Below, one piece after another: positions 23,673 through 36,052 of a DNA stretch of 64,000 nucleotides. The notes under the pieces are model-generated. The model had not been told where the DNA came from. It worked only from the letters and a program-made list of their open reading frames with translations, and made no database searches. The stretch comes from Mytilus galloprovincialis (Eukaryota; Mollusca; Bivalvia; Mytilida; Mytilidae). The DNA is taken from NCBI RefSeq assembly GCF_965363235.1, contig NC_134849.1:46694122-46758121 (forward strand), in the 5' to 3' direction. Every line of letters begins with the position of its first letter. Position 1 is the stretch's first letter. The position numbers were made by a program, and so were the translations under genes.

Positions 23673-25333
23673 TTAAAATAAGATCTGGTTTTCTTGAAAT
23701 CGCTATATATGAAACGCATTATACCTCAATTTTTATTGCAAACTCATAGACAAGTACATTTTGGTTCAAAATGGTCTAAGTATATTTTCTTTCACAAAAA
23801 GTTATATTTCTGGAAATGCTGGTTACTATTGGTAAACAATGACATAGAAAGCACTATTTTGTGTCAGAGTAGGGTTTTTGATATACGTTCTCAATTTGGA
23901 GGGAGTGAAATGATGATCTGACACCCTTATCAATATTAAATATTCCGAGAGAAATGAATCACCCGAGAGTTTAATAATTGTTTATGTTGTGAACTTTCAG
24001 TATATTTTTTTTAAATCTCAGATCTCGGAAACTATTATCTGATTGAAGACCATCATTATGGTCATAAACTAGTATTCATAAGGTAAAATTGAATGAGTTT
24101 TAAAACTGTAGAGGGAAATATTAATCGTTTAAAGAGTTTATTTTCGATATAATTTCTCAATTGTGTTAAAATATTTTAAATATTCGCTCACGAGAATTTA
24201 AATTTTTAAAAAAGGATTAGACTCACTAACAAGAAATACCCGAAAACAACACATTGCAAACAGGTTTGATCTTTGAAATCTCTCAAAAATTAACAATTTA
24301 ACGCAGAACCAGATTACCTATCCAGTTTATGATTGTGGTTTTCTTGGTCAGTTCAATTTTCTACCAGTGGTTTTGTGCACTTCATTTTTTTTTTTTTTGC
24401 CGTCTTTCGTTCTTTGTCATGGTGTTGTCAATTTTCTTTCAACTGATGAGTTTTGAATGTTCTCTTGGTAAATCCGCCCTTTTCAACAGCAACTCTAATT
24501 TATATATGGGTGTCCCATTCAAAATGTTGCTCGACTTGCCATTTTGACAAACAATTATCGTTACATGTAACACAAACTCGTTAAGTCATCATTAGCGATC
24601 ATGTAATCAAATTTCAATGGCATTTTTAAACGAGGAGTGACAGGGAAAATAAGCATTCGTGTAATGGCGGAGGAGTGGGATTATGACGTGTAGTAAAACG
24701 TTTTAACCAGCAACAAACTTTACTTTTAATTAAAAGTCAATATTTGAAACAGTTAGTGAAACATTTTTAGCGGTTTAGAATTAATTGCCAACATCCAAAG
24801 CTCATTGTCAGTAATTGGGTTCTGACAGTGTTTCTTACATCACTCTACTAATTGATCTATTTTGAAACCACACTTACTCTAGAAACTTTGTTAAAATTTC
24901 ACAGAATGATATATTTGCCTCGAAGTCACGTTGTGGATTTTGAAGTATTTATGATATAAACAATATTTCTAATTATAAGGTAAGAATTTATTACGGAATT
25001 TGTTCTCTTTGTGAAAAAAAATATATGACCAGAAGGACATATGTGTTACAATGTAACTGAAATCTTGGCCTATATTCATTCAAATTTGCTTTTTCTAATT
25101 ATATGGGTTATTCTTTTTTGCCTTTGGAATTTCTTTTCAAATCAATGACCTTTTTTTCATCGAAAAAAGGAATCATGAACATTTGTTTGGTCTTAGGTTG
25201 ACATAACTGCAAAATTCATCCTGGAAAGTGTCAAATACATGAAAAATTATTTCGACAATTAGACTTTATAATAATTTAATCCGGAAATCTACCTATAAAT
25301 TGTCTTTGGACTTGTTTTACATTATGCATTATA

Positions 25334-27571
25334 GGTGTAATACCACCATTGATTTTTCCCTATTAGTCTTTGTTAAATTTGTACTTTTAAAAAAAATGTA
25401 CAGAATTTACCTTTATTTCAACCAAAGAAATACTTTGCATGAATAAAGTTTAATCCTTTCCAGTGCTACAGTGAAAATTTCACACTACATTTCATTGCAT
25501 ATAAGAAAGTAACCTGCACCGGAAGTAAACAATCACATTTTTACCAGGTTATTTACTGGTTACCTGCTTTGGCAACTATGTAACCTTAACTTTCCAAAAT
25601 ATTTTATAAGACCATCAAATAAAAAAAGAATGATGCTTTCAGACACCCAACATACATGTTTATGACTCAGAAAAATTTAAGTGCATTGAAATGCAGGGTT
25701 AATTTTCTACAACTGTCAAATTCAAGGGAATATTTTTTTAGACCTACTTTCGTATGCAACCGGATGTGGCGTATCATGATTTGGTGGTATTACACCTAAA
25801 GAACACCTAAATGTCAAATAAACTTAATGTAATTTTTTTCCCTCCAATTGCAAGTTATTTCAAGCATAACTGCCAAGTTTTGTCTCAGTCAGATCTATAG
25901 TTTCAGAGAAAATCACTATAATGTAAGGCCATATCCTACGGCAATTTCAGTCTAATTTCTTCGACAAATCCAAATTTCAGTTTATCATTATAAAATGCAG
26001 TGTTGACTAATATCTGATCAAAAACTCATGATCTATGCATTCAAACAATTAAATAGAATACAAAAGACAACTTTTAGATGATAAACAATTTTATTGCACC
26101 TTTTAGAGTTCATTTGAAGGTCTGTTTTGGTCTGTTTTGGTCCATTTTTCCTCCTTCCTTCCTTTTTCATCAAAACTTGATATCTTTTGTCTAAAAAATA
26201 AAACAAATGTGATTATTTCCCCACAAAAATGATATAAATGTAATGTTAAATCAATAATTAAAGTGTTTTAGTTGAAAGAACTGTCTCTATAAATGTTAAC
26301 AGTCTACACGGAAGTTTCTAGAAGCCCTTATGTGTAACTCGAGTTTTTAGTCTGTTCACCTAGTGTGACAAATAACGGTTCCCTTTCAGTCAACCATTTA
26401 TTGTTACTGGTATCAAAGTCTTTTTATTTACTCATAACAGTATATTTCTAATAGATTTACACAAAGTGTCCACTTTCTTGTATTTTACATTAGAAAATGG
26501 GGAGAAAGAGTAATAAAAAATACCTCAAAATGTTTTTAAAAAGGGTTATGTCCCTTGGAATGCTGGTACAAAAAAATTATTGGTAAGAATTATAAAGTTT
26601 AAGTATGTGAGACTGGATTCTGATGTGTATAAATCCAGGGCAAATAAGTGTTTAGATGATTTATTGTCTGTGCAAAATGTAGATGGCACAATGGCAAATT
26701 GTAAACTTTTGCGGCCAAAAAAAGCACAAAAAACATGATGATAGTTGATACTTACTTTAATGCTGAAGTGTCATCTGCAGACCAATTCACATATAAGATT
26801 TTTCAACAGAATGCTCTTCAGAACATGTGAACACTGAAATAAAAAATTCACATGTTGTATAAACAAAACTGTTAGGGTATTATTTAAAATTTAAAACAGT
26901 AAACTAAATACAGCTTTGTCTGTCCACCCATTTGACTTAGAAAACACCCGTAAACCCCCATTTCAAGGCAATTTTACCTCAAACGTGCTTTCTGTGTCTC
27001 AATCCATTCCGAATAGTCCATGTTTACAATGTATGAACTGGTTTATTAATAACTTTTAAAAATGAAAGTACAATAAGGTCACGAGTGCACATGTAGTTTC
27101 CCTAAATAGGTGTAATACCACCATTGATTTTTCCCTATTAGTCTTTGTTAAATTTGTACTTTTAAAAAAAATGTACAGAATTTACCTTTATTTCAACCAA
27201 AGAAATACTTTGCATGAATAAAGTTTAATCCTTTCCAGTGCTACAGTGAAAATTTCACACTACATTTCATTGCATATAAGAAAGTAACCTGCACCGGAAG
27301 TAAACAATCACATTTTTACCAGGTTATTTACTGGTTACCTGCTTTGGCAACTATGTAACCTTAACTTTCCAAAATATTTTATAAGACCATCAAATAAAAA
27401 AAGAATGATGCTTTCAGACACCCAACATACATGTTTATGACTCAGAAAAATTTAAGTGCATTGAAATGCAGGGTTAATTTTCTACAACTGTCAAATTCAA
27501 GGGAATATTTTTTTAGACCTACTTTCGTATGCAACCGGATGTGGCGTATCATGATTTGGTGGTATTACACC
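25334..27571. mobile_element. 2.2 kb element with identical 463 bp direct terminal repeats
   Basis: Terminal direct repeats 25334-25796 and 27109-27571 show no difference in my reading. Each begins GGTGTAATACCACC and ends GGTGGTATTACACC, its exact inverse. The whole unit is flanked by TTATA on both sides (25329-25333 and 27572-27576), consistent with a 5 bp target duplication of the composite, not of each repeat separately. The layout is LTR-like, but canonical TG/CA termini, a primer-binding site and a polypurine tract were not seen. The 1.3 kb interior has only a small, broken element-derived coding remnant near 26497-26738. Identical ends imply a young, probably non-autonomous insertion; class is undecided (LTR kin or DNA element with unusual ends). 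Confidence 0.75.
26497..26738 (+). pseudogene. Element-derived coding remnant
   Basis: A short stretch inside the 25334-27571 element with protein-like codons: a basic start (MGRKSNKK) and motifs KKGYVPWNAG and LLRPK. Starts of this type (basic MGRKR-like, then KGxxPWNxG) occur in some invertebrate transposon-associated proteins, as far as I recall. It is broken and far too short for a transposase. Family not determined. Confidence 0.4.
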
Positions 27572-27576
27572 TTATA

Positions 27577-29060
27577 TGTACACTGGAATTGCTAATTAAG
27601 TGCGAGTTCAAATGCTATAAATGGAATACATTTACTATAAGCTGGAGTCATTTTCCCAAGCTCTATCAAATATTGTAAGGGTGTCTTTTGTTACTCGTTT
27701 AATGTATTATGGAACTATGCATCGCATATTATTAAACTGGAATCCGCTTGTATTACGTTACACTCTGCGAATACAGTGTAGTAGTCAACCGAGAACCAGC
27801 TTACGTAGATTATCCCATCAGGTTTACTAGATATTATACTGTTCATGGTTTGGATCATTTCAGAATTTTCAGATCAGAACTGGCAGTTTATACATGCACA
27901 TGTAAACGTTTACATGTGCATATAGTCCGGATAATTTTAAAGCACGCTTTTTGTATATAATTGATTTCTACTAGTACTATGTTAGGGCTTCGAAATGTCT
28001 ATTCAAATGAGAAAAAAAAATTATATCGGAAGTACTTCAAAGGATATCCGATTATAAAAATATTCTCATGCGAGTTTTGCAAAAAAGAACGACACATTTC
28101 GATTGTACGTGATGTATTATAAATCGCAAAGAAAAAGTAACGAACACTTGAAAGAAGATTCTGACCGCTGTCCACAATTCCTTATATTTCTGTCTTTCTT
28201 TACAGTCATTTATCCTGTTCGAGCGACTTTTCAGGCATATCTTTTGTAATAATTGTCAAAATTTTATGTATTGGAATACTTGTTTTTTTTTTTTGCATTT
28301 AGTTTCAATTAATTGCTGTTTCATTCTGAATATGTATGAAATACTAGCCCCTGGGCTTAAGCAAACAAGAATTTATTATTCAGTCATAATATCGCAAACC
28401 GGAAACAGGAGAAGTTACAATGGCGTCTTGTAAGGCACTATGTAAAATTCTTGCAGGATAAAACTATTATGTTAGCTTTGTAGTCTTTTTAACAATTTAC
28501 GTTGTTACGAACTCCTTTCATGTCTGCAGTGCTATTTGAAGTTTTAACGCCTTGATGTTGACTTAATTCAAGTAGTTTCTTTGCATATGTTAGTGTTTTA
28601 ATAAAGAAAATCCTTATATTTGATCTTTCGAGAAAACATATAGTAAACAAACATGTTTCATTTGTGATACATTCCTCGTGAATGAACACTGTTTTTGTTT
28701 TTATGTTTGTTAAGATAACAAGCATTGTAGAAATGTAATGTAATTAAAAGAAAATAAGTAGTAAACGAATACATCATGATGCAAATTACTTTCCACTTTA
28801 CGTAGATCTTTTTTATTTCATGTGGATAACTTAATAATACGTTAAGAAGGCATCTATTTTATGCTTAGTCTACAAGTACAATTGTTGTCTCCCCTCTTCC
28901 TTGCTTACCATACAATATAATATAAGTAAATCCAGTGGCCGAGTTTGAATGAAATTAATCAAATTTAAATCTGTAGCTTCTGTAAATATTTGGTACAAAT
29001 CTAAGTCTCCTATTTGAAAATAATGTCTTTAAGTGCATATTTCAATCTTAAATTATCTCC
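27577..29060. other. Intergenic stretch without recognised features
   Basis: Small overlapping frames at 27621-27960 and 28489-28725 show no family resemblance. No repeat recognised. Confidence 0.4.
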
Positions 29061-29061
29061 C

Positions 29062-29215
29062 TTTATTTATATTTCATTCCCCCAGTTCAAGTTCATATTT
29101 ATATTTCATTCCCCCAGTTCAAGTTCATATTTATATTTAATTCCCCCAGTTCAAGTTCATATTTATATTTCATTTTTATATTTCATTCCCCCAGTTCAAT
29201 TCACATTTATTATTT
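29062..29215. repeat. 33-base tandem repeat
   Basis: Four to five units of about 32-33 bases containing ATTCCCCCAGTTCAAGTTCA followed by 'TATTTATATTT'. The units are nearly identical, with one shortened unit. The frame through it (29014-29247) encodes FIPPVQVHIYI-like repeats and is not credible as a gene. Confidence 0.85.
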
Positions 29216-30044
29216 CAAGTGAGCTAGTCTTACCCCTATTCATTTAAAGTGAACTATACTTTTGGGTGGGTTAATTATTCTTATTCGCATTATTCAAATA
29301 CCAGAGTTACTGATATATTTAATTATATTCATGTTTCTATATGTATGTTTTTATTATGTATGTTCATTGTTCATTGTATTATTATAATACACTTGCATTC
29401 GTGACCAGCAAACAATAAACATCTATTTTTATACAAGCTTGTTCTTATTCCAGTATTCTAAGTTCCAGTTCAGTGCAGTTCCAGCACAAGTTCATACAAG
29501 CAGTACACGGTCACCCACACTACATAAACAAACACCAGCAAGTCCAGTAACTCTGTATTACCCTACCCAAACAAAGTTCACATCTTTATGCAATTGAAAT
29601 AATGCATGTGTGGTATTTCAATATTACTTTTATTCTAATTTTCTCCTTGCATCTTGGGTGAAATTGTACTTTACAAATGTATGAGCATTTTCGTGATAAA
29701 CTCGTCGACACCGCGTCGCTCTGTGTTTATTCTTACAACCAGACATTGTTCTGCTATCTTTGAATGGCTGTGCGTCATGTATCTCTATTTATTAAAACAT
29801 GATGTCTTATTTAGCTATTAAGATATGTTTTACTTCCTGTATAAATAACATATATTACCTAGTAGTGCATGGTTAACTTTGACTTATGAGTATCTACCTA
29901 TAATCAGTTGTCGTTTACCTCAGTCGAGTGTTTACATCTCGTTAGATATACTACCTTCTGAATTACAGGTCAGTGCGTGTGTTATACTTTCACTATTCTG
30001 TTATACTGCATTAAGATAATCCGTACTTTGAATTATATACACAA

Positions 30045-30500
30045 GGGCGGATCCAGTTGGGTGTCTGTTTTTAACGATCAATGCATTTGAATGGGGGCAT
30101 ATGGTTGACATACCACTTTCTCCTTGGTTGGTACCCCCTTTAATAAATGGCTGGATCAGCTCCTGGTTCATGTACGTCCGTCCGTAACTTTCGTAGTTTA
30201 TTTCTCAGTTTCTGTAGAATTGAATTAATTGATAAAGAAAATTGGTTTTAGATTTTATCAGGATTGGGCGCGGATCCAACCATTTTACAAGGGGGTTCCA
30301 GCCCATGGAACACCATGAGACAGACGTTTACATGATTAACCAAAGACAGGAGAAAATGAACCCTGGAACTCCCACATGATCCGTCAATGAGAATTAGTTG
30401 TTCATTCAGTCAGAATCGGGCGCTGATCCATCCATTTTGAAAAGATGAGGTGTTCCAATAATTAAAAATAAATCGAAAAAAGGAGAGAATTTAAACCCCT
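30045..30500. repeat. Cluster of degraded GGATCC-type short repeats
   Basis: Three starts, GGGCGGATCCAGTTGGGTG (30045), GGGCGCGGATCCAACCATTT (30268) and 'CGGGCGCTGATCCATCCATT' (30417), each followed by related text ('GGGGGTTCCAGCCC', 'CCTGGAACTCCCACATGATC'). They resemble the ends of the 16831 family and probably derive from nested MITE insertions. Confidence 0.5.
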
Positions 30501-30539
30501 GTGTCTGTAATTACGGATAAATTGTACCTAAGCTACATG

Positions 30540-30615
30540 TTATTTCTTCAGGTCATTTTGGTTTCTTGTGGAGAGTTGTCTCATTGGCAATCATACCACA
30601 TCTTATTTTTTATAT
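30540..30615 (+). repeat. Repeat family A, 3' end only
   Basis: 'CTTGTGGAGAGTTGTCTCAT' followed by 'TGGCAATCATACCACATCTT', the terminal part of family A. Confidence 0.75.
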
Positions 30616-31344
30616 GCACTTAATTTTCCTGTTTGGCGGTGTTTTAATTTTTTCGTCAATGCCAAATAACGAGTGGGTATGTACTCTACACGACATCGCG
30701 TGACTTTTTGTTGATGTTCAAAAACTGACAACGCAATCTTGTTCAATCTGTGAGAACATGAGTCAAAAGTACGGTCTTATTGTTTAATTTTTTTTTAAAT
30801 CTGTTTTTATCTTTATCTTAGAATGGTATTAGTTTACAAACTTTGTGTTCACAGAAGTCTTTCGTCGTCAATGGCAAAATGTTTCACAATTAATTATGTC
30901 CTGTGTATTTGAACATATCTTTTTTTAGATATACATGTACCTCCTGCTTTTTGTAAAGAGCTAATTATATATTGTCACTCTTGGTATAGCTGTTTTATTT
31001 GTATGTGTCTGCTAGAAAACTGACTCTGTTAGGAATCTGGTTAACTGACTAATAGTAACGGCAAGGAAAGCCAACAATTACAAACAAACACATTATTTTA
31101 ACATCAAAAGTATAATTTAGGATCATTTAGTTTGTGAATTTACATTTGGAAATTAATTCTTTGAATATGCCATAATTGATAATTGTATCAAACACTGCCC
31201 GTGGTTTTGGTTTAAAATTATAGAATTATAGAAATTATATTGAATAGCTTGGTCATTAGTCCACAGCTGAGCATATTTATATTATTTTGTGGACAAATAA
31301 TCATCGAGTACTTAGTACTGATTAAAGTATCTGCTAACCACGTG

Positions 31345-31650
31345 CATGGCAACAGATGCAGCTCGTTCACGTTGTGTTTCAAATGTCCATTTCGTATGAA
31401 TATTTTATCTACAACATCTCGTGCAGTATGCGAGAGTTTATATATAATATATCATATATCGATATATAATTTAGAATCAATTTGAACTACCGATTATAGG
31501 CATCAAAGAACAGATGCAACACGTTCACGTTGTGTTTCAAATCTTCTTCTCGTTTGAAAATTTTATCTACCACATCTCGCACAGTATACGAGAGTTTATA
31601 CATCAAATATAGATAGATAAGTAATTTGACCTATCGATTAAAGCCATCAA
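31345..31650. repeat. Two-copy tandem duplication, period ~158
   Basis: The segment beginning near AACAGATGCAGCTCGTTCAC (31351) recurs at 31509 as AACAGATGCAACACGTTCAC. 'CGTTGTGTTTCAAAT', 'ATTTTATCTAC' and 'CGAGAGTTTATA' follow in both copies. Diverged by perhaps 15-20%. No coding sense. Confidence 0.75.
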
Positions 31651-32783
31651 AGAGAATGAGGTAAAAGAAATCGGACTCTTAGCTTATTTTAAACACGGAT
31701 CTAATTGCCCAATTCATAATTTATTTGATTGTCAATACAATCTGACAGTAATTACAAACTGTACCATAGAGACGTTTCTACTATTTTGACAGTATGCTGA
31801 CGAACGTCCAATACAAACAAACTTTATCATAATACTAAGCTGATTTCATAAAAGATATATTTGTTATGGATAAATTACATTGACACTTTATGATTTTTGG
31901 AACAGTGTATTATAGTTTAATAATGGATCATATAATAAATTTAAAACTACAGGTAAGAAAAACAAAATTATTTCGAAGAAAATTGTAACGTTTTCTTCGA
32001 AATTGAAGAACGTTGGACATTCGACCTAGTTAAATATTTTGCGTTCTATTAATTGAATGCTTAACCTATTGGTGTAAAGAAAGGCACATCTCAAGTTCTA
32101 TTATTTAATTATGTGAACTTTTATTCAATAGTTATTTATAAATACCCTTTTGAACATTTTAGTGCTTTTCTTTGTATGTGACTAACTAAATTTGCTTATT
32201 TATAGTTTTAAGCAATACTGAAATGTGTTGTTACTTTTTCTGGTGTCTTCAATTTTATATATTATATTAAGATTATTTCTGAAGTAATTTCATAACTGAG
32301 CTGTGTTTTTTGTTCTAGTAACAGTCTTTTCTTTGCTCGTGTTATTTGTGACGTGCTGTCCTATTTTAATATGCACATTCTATATGGTGTTTTTTTTCGT
32401 ACAATACAATTGAAACAGAAAGAAAGATTTCGTCCGTTTGAAATAAATTCAATATACTAGGTTACACAAAAAAGAGTCTTCAGATATGAAACAAAACGGT
32501 GTGAACAGGAGCGTTGTTATTAGATTCTCGAGTCCTAGTACATGTCGTACATTGAGCATCTATGCTAATGTTATTTTTTTAAGAACGTAAAATTGACCTG
32601 TTGGTGTTTGTTTTGTTTTATCTTAGTGTTGATTTTCAATGTGTAGACAATTTTTTTTTTTTTTTATCAAATATTGAATAACATATCAAAGAATACTGAC
32701 ATTAAGGGTTAGTTATACCTTCTCTATATTATAATAGATTTCCTGGCTGACACCTTTAGCACATTATTTTACAAAAGGTGACC

Positions 32784-33025
32784 GTTCTATGCTAGAACAC
32801 TTTTTTAAGATATACCCTACAGAACCTTTAAAGATAGTTCTACTCTACAACATAATCTGTCGTTTCTATCCTAGAACTATTTTTGACAGTTCTATGTATA
32901 CCCTAGAAAACTTTTATGGTTCTGATAGTTTTCTCCTAGAACTGTATTTGACAGCTGTGTAAACTTTAGACAGTTCTTTCCTAGAACAGTTCAACCTATA
33001 ACATTTAACACAGTTCTATCACGGA
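32784..33025. repeat. Array of GTTCT/AGAAC inverted motifs
   Basis: A perfect palindrome GTTCTATGCTAGAAC at 32784-32798 is followed by imperfect versions near 32863 (TTTCTATCCTAGAAC), 32890, 32930 (TTTTCTCCTAGAAC) and 32976 (GTTCTTTCCTAGAAC), spaced 30-80 bases apart. It could be a decayed minisatellite or a cluster of dimer-binding sites. No gene starts nearby. Confidence 0.6.
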
Positions 33026-33559
33026 CCAATTTGGAACTACGCAATAAAGATTAATATATTCTCTCTTAAGATGGTTTAGGTGAATAATTTGACACATTCA
33101 GCATTTCTAATCTGCGAAATAACATTAACTCAAAGACAAATGATTAGAATTATCAGGAATTTATTAACCATAAGGGGATAATACAGATACTTAAGGCTAG
33201 CTTACCACAAGTTTAGAATATACATTATCCGTTTCGTTTGAGTATGTCACTTAAAGCCAGATGGTACTATAGGGGTATTGATAAGGAAGGAGCCACATTG
33301 TGACCGCTAGAAACGACTTTATCTCTCAAAATGTCTGGACTAGTATAAAAAAAACTTTAACCCTTTTCCTTTCATGATTTTAGACCTTTACTTATCGAAG
33401 TCATTATCGAAGTTTAAATGAATACTGCATTCGCTTTGTTTTTACAAGGGAAAATTCATTGAATTACCAATGCTAGCTTGATCTGGGACACCCTTGACCG
33501 AGCCCGATGGAGCAAGTTAAGTTAAGTTGCATTTAATATACGAAATTATTTTTCCATCT

Positions 33560-33632
33560 CCAGCAGTGAGATTCGAACTCTCAATCTTAGCGTCTTGGGA
33601 TAGATCAGCGTACCCCTGCGCCACTGACATTG
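33560..33632 (-). mobile_element. tRNA-like SINE head (minus strand)
   Basis: On the minus strand, GTCAGTGGCGCAGGGGTACG is an A-box-like start and GAGAGTTCGAATCTCACTGC a B box with TΨC stem. The spacing is tRNA-like, with a plausible anticodon arm between. The body extends towards about 33440 ('GCTCCATCGGGCTCGGTCAA'). The missing acceptor stem closure argues for a SINE or pseudogene. Confidence 0.6.
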
Positions 33633-33639
33633 TAGAGAA

Positions 33640-35150
33640 TTTATTGAAATTTAAGTACTTAAGTCTACTACTACGGAAAAAAATAAAATTAAAAAAAAAT
33701 AATATAAAGATTCTCACCCAGTTTGTTTTCTTTTTGGAATTATGTGTTCAGATGATAATTTTTTGTTGCCAAATGCATGATTTTTACGCAAATCTAGGAG
33801 GAATCCACTCTTTAAAATGTCATTTTTTTCATTGAAATATACATGTTCCTTTATTCAAACAAAAGTGTTTTCAACTTTATCATACCGCAACACTTACGAA
33901 ACAATGTTTTGTTACATCTATTTCAACTTTGCAAAAAAAAATCAGAATATTTTAACGGTTTTTGTCTCTTTTCTCATATCTTTAAGAAATGACTTCGGAT
34001 TTTTAGCGCATTTCAAGTTTGTGATTGCGCTGCTACACTAAAAATTACATTTGCAACTAGTGTACAAGTTAGAACTCACTGCACAGTTATTGAAAAAAGT
34101 TATAAATCCTCTTAAAAGAGCAGTTTTCTTTACACTTCTTTTTGAGAATATTCCTCAAAATTCGAAGAAAAATAAATGGTTTTTACAGAAAAATTGCACA
34201 TCAGTAAGGGGCGACTTGTTTATTAACTAATAATTATAGAGGTTTGATGCACATTACATCGCATTGCTGGTTATCTGAGGATTAATTTGAGCCCTTAACC
34301 ACATCTGTACGTCAGCAAATGGCGATGGAACAAGTCTAAATGCCCCAAAAAAATCTTGAATTTGGTTTCACCGGTAAGCTGTACCGGTGTGAAAGGGAGA
34401 GGATTAAGGTGACCTTCAAGAATAAGATAATTGTAAAACATAATTAAATAGCTTTAGCAGTGCCAACTGTACGTATCTAATCTTTAAGATGAATAATATT
34501 AACTTATAGTTTAAAACGCTAACAATCAACTAGCAGTTCTGGTAGAGAATGTTAATGCCTATACATGTACAAAAATAGAAAAGTAATTAATGCATGTCAA
34601 ATATGCGTAATTACAAAACCAGATTTTTTTCTTGTTTGCTTATGTTTATCCATCATAAGTCATTTTGTTTTAATAAAGTTTTGATTTTCATATACATATT
34701 TGGTCATGTAGACTTCTCATGTCCAGTAATAGTACAAGTATTTAGGTAGCCTCCTCGTGCAGAATGCAATAATATATACATGTAGCTCCATGTTGTCCAG
34801 TCTAAATGGAGCTATCAAACTGATGCTCCAAATTAGAAAAGTGTTCATTCATGTTGACACACTTCACCGAACCTAAATACATGTTTTTGTTGTATATTTT
34901 GATTGAATATGACCGAAATATTTGACACTGAACGTTAACACGAAAAAATGCCTTATTGTCATTTCATCGAACATATTCATAAAATTAAATTGACGACATA
35001 CTATTTACAAACATATACATTTACCACTATCAATACCAAACTAAAAGTTGTATTCTCACGCTCTAGCTAGTTCAAAGTCCCTGTCGTAGAAATACTATCA
35101 TAAATGCATCGTCCAACAAGTATACTGACTTTGATTAGAGATAGACAGTA
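33640..35150. other. Intergenic stretch with one short hairpin
   Basis: No exon recognised. At about 34366-34396, TTTCACCGGTA and TACCGGTGTGAAA form an 11-12 bp hairpin with an AGCTG loop. The rest is unrecognised AT-rich DNA. Confidence 0.4.
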
Positions 35151-35154
35151 CAAG

Positions 35155-35700
35155 AAGGTTATCGAAACACAAAGAATTTACATCTGGGTGTAAACAAACA
35201 AAACAAGATAGAAATAGAGAGAATCGAATCTATTAAAAAATCTAAATACATGTATGTAGGTGTAAGAAAGCATACAATGAATACTTTTGTAAAATCAAAT
35301 TCTTTGTGCATGTGTACCTTTTGATAGAACAGTATCCATGCACTTGCCATGATTTTTTCATCAATATTTAGAATATAAATTAGTCATGCTTAAACAGAAT
35401 GATAATGAAGCCATCTTGACAAAAGACAAACAATACACGAATTAATATTTAGTCGGAACAAGAAAACATTTACACTTAGGTGTTAAAAAAAATAATCCCA
35501 GCAATATACAGAATTAAATACAAGGAAAGTAAAAAAGCATGCTTTCAATTCTTCTGTATTTTTTTGTGTTTGTAGATAAAGATTTTGATAGAACAGTATC
35601 CACTTGCCATGCATGATTTTTATCATCAATGTTTTAAGTATAAAGTAGTCATGATTTAACGGAATGAACTTTATAATTATTCTGAGAGTTTGTAACAAAT
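35155..35700. repeat. Two-copy tandem duplication, period ~264
   Basis: 'TTTTGATAGAACAGTATCCA' occurs at about 35319 and 35584, each followed by 'CTTGCCATG...ATTTT...ATCAAT' and then 'AGTCATG.TTTAAC.GAATGA'. The upstream halves also match weakly ('TTACA.CT.GGTGT'). An old local duplication without coding sense. Confidence 0.7.
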
Positions 35701-35782
35701 TGCTTGATTCATGTCAATCCTGGAATAATTTATCTAACACGTTGAATTAAGTGCATTGACGAAGGAGGATGTGCTAATGTTG

Positions 35783-36052
35783 TTTTTGGTTTGTCTCAGA
35801 ATATCTTAGACAACTGCGTAGGAACATTTCAACACGACTCATCTTAATAGTCAACTGAGATCACCTCAGTTTTTGGTTTGTCTCAGAACATCTAAATCGA
35901 CTGCGTAGGAATGTGTCAATACGACTCATCTTAACAGTCACCTAAGAGTCCCCCCCCCCCCCCCTGTTTTGGTATGTCTCAAAACATCTATGGCAAATGC
36001 GTAGGAACATCTCAATACAACGCATGATTACAGTCACATGATATCACCCCTG
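35783..36052. repeat. Three-unit tandem repeat, ~90 bases each
   Basis: Units start at about 35783, 35870 and 35967 with TTTTTGGTTTGTCTCAGAA or a close variant. Each contains 'CTGCGTAGGAACAT' and 'CAATACGACTCATCTTA'-like text and ends near 'ATCACC'. Unit 2 ends in a 16-base run of C. It is followed directly by a family G fragment (about 36052-36180). Confidence 0.8.

Noticed and set aside
28980-29570. Possible solo LTR (tandem CCCCCAGTTCAAG units, AATAAA near 29410, CA-rich 3' part)
   Set aside because: No defined ends, no target duplication and no second copy in the window.
33560-33632. Functional tRNA on the minus strand
   Set aside because: A and B boxes are present but the acceptor stem does not close; a SINE body continues beyond.
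33517-33835. Overlapping open frames on both strands
   Set aside because: They run through the tRNA-like SINE and AT-rich flank, with no motif.
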